DNA of 64,000 nt from positions 124,001-188,000 of the forward strand of contig NZ_PIGG01000040.1 of assembly GCF_002924445.1 (NCBI RefSeq), given 5' to 3'. Both the position numbers and the translations under genes were made by a program. The notes under the pieces were generated by a model that searched no databases, had not been told where the DNA came from, and saw only the letters and a program-made list of their open reading frames with translations. The stretch is from Minwuia thermotolerans. GTDB lineage: Bacteria; Pseudomonadota; Alphaproteobacteria; Minwuiales; Minwuiaceae. Shown one piece after another: positions 59,162-64,000 of the stretch (its first letter is position 1; the number at the start of each line of letters is the position of its first letter).

Positions 59162-61449
59162 GCGGTAATCTCCGTGAGCTGGGCGTCGGAAAGCCGGACG
59201 GGCCAGAGCGCCGCTTCCTCGAGGCCGATATTGTGGTGGGTGTCCCAGGACTGGGTCGGCTCCGCGCCGACGATCAGATGGGTGAGGCGCGCCGGATCGG
59301 GCTGTGCGGGCGTGGCCGTGGCCGGATCGCCCTCGCCGTCGACCTCGAAGACCGATCCAGCGCCGTCGACGGCCGCCGCCACGGCGACCGAAGCCCCCGC
59401 CACGCGCGCCGCACCCTCGCCCAGGGCATCGAGGCCGCCCGCGGGCGTCTCGATCACCGCGCCCGGCTTCTCGGCAGCCGCGCCGCCGGCATGGCCGTGC
59501 CGGAAGGCCAGATACTGATCGGCGCCGTCCGCGGCGTCGCCGAGGCTGAGCGGATGGGCGTTATCCCCGCCGGCGCCGTCGGGACCCAGATAGCGGTAGC
59601 GAGCCAGCAGCGTGAACTCGGCTGCCGCCACGGGATGGGGCAGCGCCACCTGCAGCGCGTCTGCGGGCCGGGTGACCTGGGCGGCCTCGGTCGGGATATA
59701 GCTTGAGGCGCGCCCGCCCGCCTCGACCTGGTAGCCGAAGAAGTCCGCGAAGCCTTCTGCCGCGGCTTCCGCCGAACCGAGGTCCTGAGCGTTCCAGGCG
59801 GGGAAGGCCCTGACGTCCAGGTAGTCCAGCGCCTGCGCACCGGGATCGGGAAGCGTCAGCCGCCCCCAGCAGCGGACCCAGCCGTCGGCCCAGTGCTCGA
59901 AGCCGTGTGCGTCCCAGGCCCCGGTCAGGTTCGTCGTCTCCGCCGTCGAGAAGGGCAGCAGCGCCGCGTCGAACAGCTTGTTCCGGGCGGGCAGCGCGTC
60001 GTCGAATACGAAGACCCGGAGGGCCGGATAGACGCCAGGGTCGGAGCGGCGCACCCAGGCGCTGACGGTCAGCGCCGAGCCCGGCTGAAAGCCGCTCAGG
60101 TCGATGAACTGGCGCCGGCTGGAGCTGACACCCGATTCGGTATCGGTGACGCGCGTGCTCTGCCCGCCGTCCGGGGCGGTGGCGCCGATGCCGGTCGTGG
60201 GCGCGCCGCTGTCGATCCACGGCGCGGCGGCGAGGTCGGCGGACTGCAGACAGAGATTGGTCGCCGCTTCCTCCTTCAGGACGTAGAGCGGCCGGCCCGA
60301 CTGCGGATCGTGCCACAGCCGCGCGGCGTCCGCGGCGACGGTCGTCAGCCGCCGGCCGGGGCCGGCGGTCGTGGCCGCGCCATCCCTTTCGCAGGTCACG
60401 AGGCCCGTCCCGTGGCCGATCGAAGGCGCCAGCACCAGCGCCGGCGGCGGCGTCGCCGGATGACGGCGCAGGAAATCAGCCCGCGCCGCCACCTGGGCGG
60501 CCTCGCCGACCGCGCCGAGTTCGGCGGCGACCTGCGCGACCGCGCCTGCCGCAATGCCGACGGCCTCGATCTCCGCGGCGAGCGGCGCCAGCGCCGCGAC
60601 AGCGGCGGCATCGACGGCGGCCGTCGCCGAGAGGTCGCGCACACGGATGGCGGCGCCGTCGGCGGGCGCAGCGGCGAAACTCAGCGTCGCACCGTCGACG
60701 GAATAGTCTTGCGGGTCGATGACGGCGCCGTCGACGGTCACGATCAGGGCCAGATGACTGACCGGCGCGGCGGCGAGGGCGAAATCGGTGCCGGTCCCGT
60801 CGCCGGCGAAGGAACTCGCGGCGGGCACGTTCTGCACCAGCGCGGCAATACCGTCCGCATCCTCCTGGGCCGACGCCGCGCTGGCCTCGGCGCTGGCGGC
60901 GGAAGCGGCCGCCGACGCCTCCAGCGCGGCCGCGTTCTCGACCTGCTGCAGGCTGGCGCTGAGGGGGCCGGCCACGGGCTCGCCGTCGCCATCGAAGGCA
61001 AGCAGGCGGTTGGCCAGCGCGGTCTTCGCCGGGGCCTCGGCCAGCGCCGGGGCGGCGTCGCGATCGGCGAGACGCAGCGTGCGGTCCAGCCGGCCGCGCA
61101 GTTCCTGCGCGATCGCGGTGAGGCGGTCCAGCTCCGTGTTCAGCACATCGGCGCGCAGCGCGCCGCCGGGCAGGAAGTCGCTCACGCGCTCGATCGCGGT
61201 GCGCCGGGCGATGACGATCTCGACCCCGGCTGCCGGCGCGACGGCGAACGTCACCGCTCCGCCGCCGCTCTCCCCCGCTCCGTCGACGGTGTAGTCCGCG
61301 TCGAGGGTCTTCACAGCGCCGTCCGCCCAGACGGCGAGATCGGCCGCCGCCAGATACGGAAAGGGCGCGGCGAAGACCGTGGCCGCGCCGTCGCCCAGAT
61401 GGGCGATCCGGGGTTCGGTGTCGTTGATCTTGACGTGTTCGTCGCTCAT
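59158..61449 (-). CDS. Podovirus-type tail fibre with lectin-like C-terminal domains
   Basis: This 763-residue fibre begins with a T7-gp17-like N-terminal adapter (residues 10-130: AHLGDGAATVFAAPFPYLAA, DADYTVDGAGESGG, RRTAIERVSDFLPGG, RADVLNTELDRLTAIAQEL). An Ala-rich coiled coil (170-205) and a second copy of the adapter-like beta module (212-275: SFAGDGTGTDFALAAAPVS, DYSVDGATLSF) follow. The C-terminal half has two carbohydrate-binding-like regions: NLCLQSADLAAAPWIDSG...YQVEAGGRASSYIPTEAA (about 390-600) and a LamG-type end (640-763). Tail fibres choose the host surface. First gene of a four-gene unit with GCCGGT/ACCGGC palindrome 29 bases upstream. Confidence 0.85.
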   Translation of the reverse strand: MSDEHVKINDTEPRIAHLGDGAATVFAAPFPYLAAADLAVWADGAVKTLDADYTVDGAGESGGGAVTFAVAPAAGVEIVIARRTAIERVSDFLPGGALRADVLNTELDRLTAIAQELRGRLDRTLRLADRDAAPALAEAPAKTALANRLLAFDGDGEPVAGPLSASLQQVENAAALEASAAASAASAEASAASAQEDADGIAALVQNVPAASSFAGDGTGTDFALAAAPVSHLALIVTVDGAVIDPQDYSVDGATLSFAAAPADGAAIRVRDLSATAAVDAAAVAALAPLAAEIEAVGIAAGAVAQVAAELGAVGEAAQVAARADFLRRHPATPPPALVLAPSIGHGTGLVTCERDGAATTAGPGRRLTTVAADAARLWHDPQSGRPLYVLKEEAATNLCLQSADLAAAPWIDSGAPTTGIGATAPDGGQSTRVTDTESGVSSSRRQFIDLSGFQPGSALTVSAWVRRSDPGVYPALRVFVFDDALPARNKLFDAALLPFSTAETTNLTGAWDAHGFEHWADGWVRCWGRLTLPDPGAQALDYLDVRAFPAWNAQDLGSAEAAAEGFADFFGYQVEAGGRASSYIPTEAAQVTRPADALQVALPHPVAAAEFTLLARYRYLGPDGAGGDNAHPLSLGDAADGADQYLAFRHGHAGGAAAEKPGAVIETPAGGLDALGEGAARVAGASVAVAAAVDGAGSVFEVDGEGDPATATPAQPDPARLTHLIVGAEPTQSWDTHHNIGLEEAALWPVRLSDAQLTEITA

Positions 61450-61477
61450 CGCGCGCTCCGCATCGGCTGTTGCATCT

Positions 61478-61495
61478 GCCGGTGAAGTTACCGGC
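61478..61495. promoter_or_regulatory. 18-bp palindrome upstream of the tail fibre unit
   Basis: GCCGGTGAAGTTACCGGC has perfect 6-bp arms. It is centred 37 bases upstream of the tail-fibre start in the divergent gap with the LLM oxidoreductase gene. It may be an operator. It does not match the palindrome found before the portal gene, so a shared regulator is not shown. Confidence 0.35.
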
Positions 61496-61589
61496 TGGGC
61501 CGCAAGCCGTATCCGCTTTTCGAAGGGGTGCCCAAGCCGGGGCCTTGCTCTAAAGTGCCGCCTGTCGAGACGAGGGAGAGGAAACCAGC

Positions 61590-62504
61590 ATGAGCGTGAA
61601 GAAGCCGGCGGTCGCCATCGCCGCCCTGCCCGGCCGGCGGCAGCGGATGATCGAGTGGGCCAAGGAAGTGGAGGGCCGCGGCTTCGCCGGCGTCTTCGTG
61701 ACCAGCGTGTCGGCCTGCCTGCCCTTCTGCCAGGCAGTCCTGCAGGAGACGAGCCGCATTACCGTCGGCAGCTCGATCCAGCCGATCTACTTCCAGAGCG
61801 CGCGGCTGCTGGCCGACAATGCGGCCTTCATGCACGAGATCTCCGGCGGCCGGTTCCGTCTCGGCATCGGCATCAGCCACGCGCCGGCGCTGCAGCGCTA
61901 TGGCGTGAACAATTCCGGCAAGCCGCTCACCGACATGCGTCGTTATGTCGAGGAGCTGCGCGACGCAGAGCAGGAGGTCGGCCCGCTGCCGCCCGTGGTG
62001 CTGGCGACGCTGCGCAACCGCATGCTCGATCTCGCCGTCGAGAAGGCCGATGGCGCGGTCTGGGCCAACGGCCCGCGCGAGATGGTCAGGAAGCAACTCG
62101 CCGAGCGTCCGCGCACCGCCGGGGACGACTTCTCCACCTCAGCCATGATCCCGACGGTGATCGACGACGACGTCACCGCGGCCCGCGCCGTGCACCGCAA
62201 GACGCTGGCGCGCTACGTGCAGTTGCCCAATTACCGCGCCTACTGGAAGACCGCCGGCTTCGAGCAGGAGATGACCGACATCGAGGCGGCGATCGAGAGC
62301 GGCGATCTGGACCGGCTGCCCGGGATCATGAGCGACGAATGGCTGGACAGCACCACGCTCTCCGGCCCCGAAAGCCGGGTCATGGAGGGCGTCGAAGCCT
62401 GGTACGAGGCCGGGATCAAGACGCCGATCCTGGTGCCCTCGGCGATCAAGGGCGGCCAGACGGCGGGACTGGCGGCGATCTTCGACATGTTCGACCGCGC
62501 CTGA
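61590..62504 (+). CDS. LLM-class flavin-dependent oxidoreductase
   Basis: This 304-residue luciferase-like monooxygenase fold protein has AIAALPGRRQRMIEWAKEVEGRGFAGVFV, GSSIQPIYFQSARLLADNAAFM and the GRFRLGIGISHAPAL signature of F420- or FMN-dependent LLM enzymes. It is shorter than classical luciferases but complete for this branch. Substrate and cofactor unknown. It is divergent from the tail fibre gene and 12 bases upstream of a phosphoesterase gene on the same strand. Confidence 0.85.
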   Translation: MSVKKPAVAIAALPGRRQRMIEWAKEVEGRGFAGVFVTSVSACLPFCQAVLQETSRITVGSSIQPIYFQSARLLADNAAFMHEISGGRFRLGIGISHAPALQRYGVNNSGKPLTDMRRYVEELRDAEQEVGPLPPVVLATLRNRMLDLAVEKADGAVWANGPREMVRKQLAERPRTAGDDFSTSAMIPTVIDDDVTAARAVHRKTLARYVQLPNYRAYWKTAGFEQEMTDIEAAIESGDLDRLPGIMSDEWLDSTTLSGPESRVMEGVEAWYEAGIKTPILVPSAIKGGQTAGLAAIFDMFDRA

Positions 62505-62516
62505 GGCGGCGGGCCG

Positions 62517-63377
62517 GTGCGGATCGCCCAGATTTCCGACACCCATCTGAGCGACCGCCACGGCTTTTTCCACGACAACTTCCTGCGGGTCGCCGAGGCG
62601 GTGAACGCCTGGGCGCCGGACCTGGTGATCCACACCGGCGACCTGTCGATCAACGGCGCCGACCGGGCCGCCGACATCGCCTTCTCGGTCGCCGAGATGG
62701 CGCGCTTCGACGCGCCGGTCCTGGTCCTGCCCGGCAACCACGACATCGGCGAGGAGCCGGGCTTCATGCAGCTCGGTCAGCCGACGGACGAACGCCGGCT
62801 GGCGCGCTATGGCGCGATCGCGGGTCCGGACCGCTGGGCGCGCGATGCAGGGCGCTGGCGGCTGATCGGCATCAACGCGCAGGTGATCGGCACCGGCCTC
62901 GGCCGGGAGCGTGAACAGGACGCCTGGCTCCGCGGCGAACTCGACGCCGCGAACGGCCGGCCGGTCGGCGTCTTCACCCACAAGCCGCTGTTCTTCCCGC
63001 GCCAGCTGGGGGAAGGCGACCGCCCGGCGGAAATCTTCCTGCCCGCGGGCGCCAGGGCGCGGCTGTTCAGCCTGTTGCGCCGCCACCGGGTCCGCTTCGT
63101 CGCCAGCGGCCATCTGCACAAGTATCTCGACGTCGCCGTAGGGCCGACGCGCTTCGTCTGGGCGCCGGCCACGGCCTACCGCTCCGGTTTGGACGTTGGC
63201 GTCGCCCGGCCCTGTCTGGGGTTCCTCAAGCTGGCGTTGTCAGGCGACGCCTTCCGTTTCGAGCTGGTCGAGCCGGACGGCATGGTCGACCGCCGGCTCA
63301 AACCCTTGAAGGGCGGCGAACGCTATCTCAAGGACGCGCCGCCCGCGCCCGTGACGCCCGACCGGGCGGCGGAATGA
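62517..63377 (+). CDS. Calcineurin-like metallophosphoesterase
   Basis: This 286-residue phosphoesterase has IAQISDTHLSDRHGFFHD (DxH), IHTGDLSINGA (GD), LVLPGNHDIGEEP (GNHD), FTHKPLFFPR (His) and FVASGHLHKY (GHxH). All metal positions of the superfamily are kept. The substrate is not evident. The start is GTG at 62517. Third phosphoesterase in the window (others at 9356 and 22662). Probably co-transcribed with the LLM gene. Confidence 0.85.
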   Translation: MRIAQISDTHLSDRHGFFHDNFLRVAEAVNAWAPDLVIHTGDLSINGADRAADIAFSVAEMARFDAPVLVLPGNHDIGEEPGFMQLGQPTDERRLARYGAIAGPDRWARDAGRWRLIGINAQVIGTGLGREREQDAWLRGELDAANGRPVGVFTHKPLFFPRQLGEGDRPAEIFLPAGARARLFSLLRRHRVRFVASGHLHKYLDVAVGPTRFVWAPATAYRSGLDVGVARPCLGFLKLALSGDAFRFELVEPDGMVDRRLKPLKGGERYLKDAPPAPVTPDRAAE

Positions 63378-63468
63378 CGATCGAGGGGGGTACGCTTGGC
63401 GAGCCACCGCCTATCCTGCCGCCTCGACGGCCGGCGCGGCCGGCCCGGATCGAGCGAGGAGAACGGCA

Positions 63469-63666
63469 ATGGCGAAGATCGGCGGCGGCGGCAACACGGC
63501 CGCGCTCGAAGCGGCGACAAAACGAGAGGAAGAGGAGGCGCAGCGCCTGGAGGCCAAGAACGATGCGCGCGTGCGCAATCTCAGGGCCCGGCGGGGCGGA
63601 CGCCGCGCCCTGCTCGCCTTCACCGACACCGCCCCGACCGCGGGCCTGCAGACCACACTGGGCTAG
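63469..63666 (+). CDS. Small phage-virion-type protein (podovirus family)
   Basis: This 65-residue protein begins MAKIGGGGNTAALEAATKREEEEA, continues with an acidic/basic helix (QRLEAKNDARVRNLRARRGG) and ends RALLAF...GLQTTLG. The plan 'GGG-x-helix-RRG-R..LL..-G.Q.TLG' matches a small structural/packaging-associated protein found near portal or terminase genes of podoviruses. The recognition is by pattern and is tentative. GAGGAG lies at the right distance before the ATG. It is alone, 91 bases after the phosphoesterase. Confidence 0.5.
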   Translation: MAKIGGGGNTAALEAATKREEEEAQRLEAKNDARVRNLRARRGGRRALLAFTDTAPTAGLQTTLG

Positions 63667-63765
63667 GCAAGCGCAACCTCCGGGACCGGCGCGGCGCGCC
63701 CGCTGAATTGTCGCGCCGGCGGTCGGTCGCGTTCTTTCCGAAGGGACGCCGGATCTTGCGGAGAT

Positions 63766-63868
63766 GCTCAGGCATGAATCCCGGGTTCCGGCTGCGCCGG
63801 CCCCGGGATTCGGGCATCGGCTATCTCCTGGACGGGCCGGCGGCCCGATCCGGGACCCATGCCTGAGC
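63766..63868. repeat. 103-bp nested palindromic element
   Basis: Outer arms GCTCAGGCATG (63766-63776) and CATGCCTGAGC (63858-63868) are an 11-bp perfect inverted repeat. Within them GAATCCCGGG (63776-63785) pairs with CCCGGGATTC (63802-63811), and the loop contains a further CCGGC/GCCGG stem. It lies between convergent genes. It may be a MITE-like or REP-like unit; there is no coding sequence in it. The remaining gap (63667-63765) shows nothing else. Confidence 0.6.
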
Positions 63869-63893
63869 CTGTAGGCCTCGACCAGGCAGGCCC

Positions 63894-64000
63894 TCAGACC
63901 CCCGGCGCCCAGTTGCCGTGGAAGCCGTGGGGCACGCGGCAGGGGATCTCGGCCACCGCCACCGGTTCGCCGTCCACGTCCAGGGCGTTGAGGATCACCA
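63894..64000 (-). CDS. Carotenoid oxygenase family protein, C-terminal end (partial)
   Basis: Only the last 34 codons are in the window; the rest continues beyond 64000. The segment PCRVPHGFHGNWAPG matches the conserved C-terminal end of the carotenoid cleavage dioxygenase / lignostilbene oxygenase family, in which 'RVPxGFHGxW' carries the last iron-ligand His. These enzymes cleave double bonds in carotenoids or stilbenes using Fe(II). The stop is at 63894-63896. Confidence 0.75.
   Translation of the reverse strand, partial: VILNALDVDGEPVAVAEIPCRVPHGFHGNWAPGV

Noticed and set aside
7777-63666. A standard integrated prophage
   Set aside because: No integrase, repressor, replication genes, attachment repeats or tRNA target were seen, and the phage-type genes are interrupted by long runs of ordinary host genes. 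The dispersed arrangement does not fit one prophage.
1-64000. CRISPR arrays, rRNA or tRNA genes, insertion sequences
   Set aside because: No regularly spaced direct repeats with spacers, no transposase-like protein and no tRNA-like cloverleaf were found on reading both strands. A covariance search (tRNAscan-SE, Infernal) would settle the RNA part.

Overview
The window is high-GC bacterial chromosome, densely packed with genes on both strands. It looks alphaproteobacterial. The markers are a tiny aa3-type cytochrome oxidase subunit IV, an MlaEFD-plus-lipoprotein cassette, an ATP-dependent PEP carboxykinase, a fused malic enzyme/phosphotransacetylase, a probable mesaconyl-CoA hydratase (ethylmalonyl-CoA pathway) and a 71-residue protein resembling DUF6898. 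A Rhodospirillales-like aerobic heterotroph is the best guess. No tRNA, rRNA, CRISPR array, transposase or integrase was seen.

Layout. 0-5.4 kb: PLP decarboxylase and acyl-CoA synthetase, then znuA with a His-rich predicted outer-membrane protein behind a Zur-like operator. 5.4-11.5 kb: metallo-beta-lactamase fold protein, M20 peptidase, a lone podovirus-type portal gene, a phosphoesterase, a methyltransferase and a PAS protein. 11.6-14.5 kb: znuC-znuB-zur behind a second Zur-like operator. 14.5-21.1 kb: maeB, mgtE, thioesterase, acyl-CoA dehydrogenase, SDR, ArsC-like protein. 21.2-22.6 kb: phage scaffold, Bbp19-like protein and a 37-residue membrane peptide, divergent from a zinc-ribbon gene. 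22.7-28.3 kb: phosphoesterase, paaX-fprA, MBL protein, cytochrome c, hydroxypyruvate isomerase-like protein. 28.3-31.9 kb: MCE/Mla lipid transporter. 32-41.6 kb: AMP ligase, serine hydrolase, OmpA-like protein, polysaccharide deacetylase, cox subunit IV, rpsU, and a ClC channel flanked by two related thioesterases. 41.7-45.8 kb: rpmI-rplT-pheS-pheT. 46-53 kb: MarR and TetR regulators, homocysteine methyltransferase, AMP ligase, pckA. 53.1-58 kb: HugZ-like protein, mesaconyl-CoA hydratase, MscS channel, D-aminoacylase. 58.1-61.5 kb: lysis and tail-fibre cassette. 61.6-64 kb: LLM oxidoreductase, phosphoesterase, a small phage-type protein and the end of a carotenoid oxygenase.

The most striking feature is a set of podovirus (T7/BPP-1-like) genes split into four separate loci over 56 kb: portal; scaffold with Bbp19; tail fibre with a GTA-type three-helix holin; and a small virion-type protein. 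Ordinary metabolic genes lie between them. All four loci are GC-rich with intact frames, and no integrase, replication gene or phage repressor is present. This is not how a prophage is organised. It suggests a domesticated, dispersed particle-forming system, possibly an undescribed gene transfer agent of podoviral rather than siphoviral ancestry. Capsid, terminase, tail-tube and endolysin genes are not in the window and would have to be found elsewhere.

Other themes: a split zinc-uptake regulon with matching operators and a candidate zinc-capturing outer-membrane protein; C4/C2 carbon metabolism (maeB, pckA, mch); many stop-start overlaps; and palindromic REP-like elements in the larger gaps between convergent genes.
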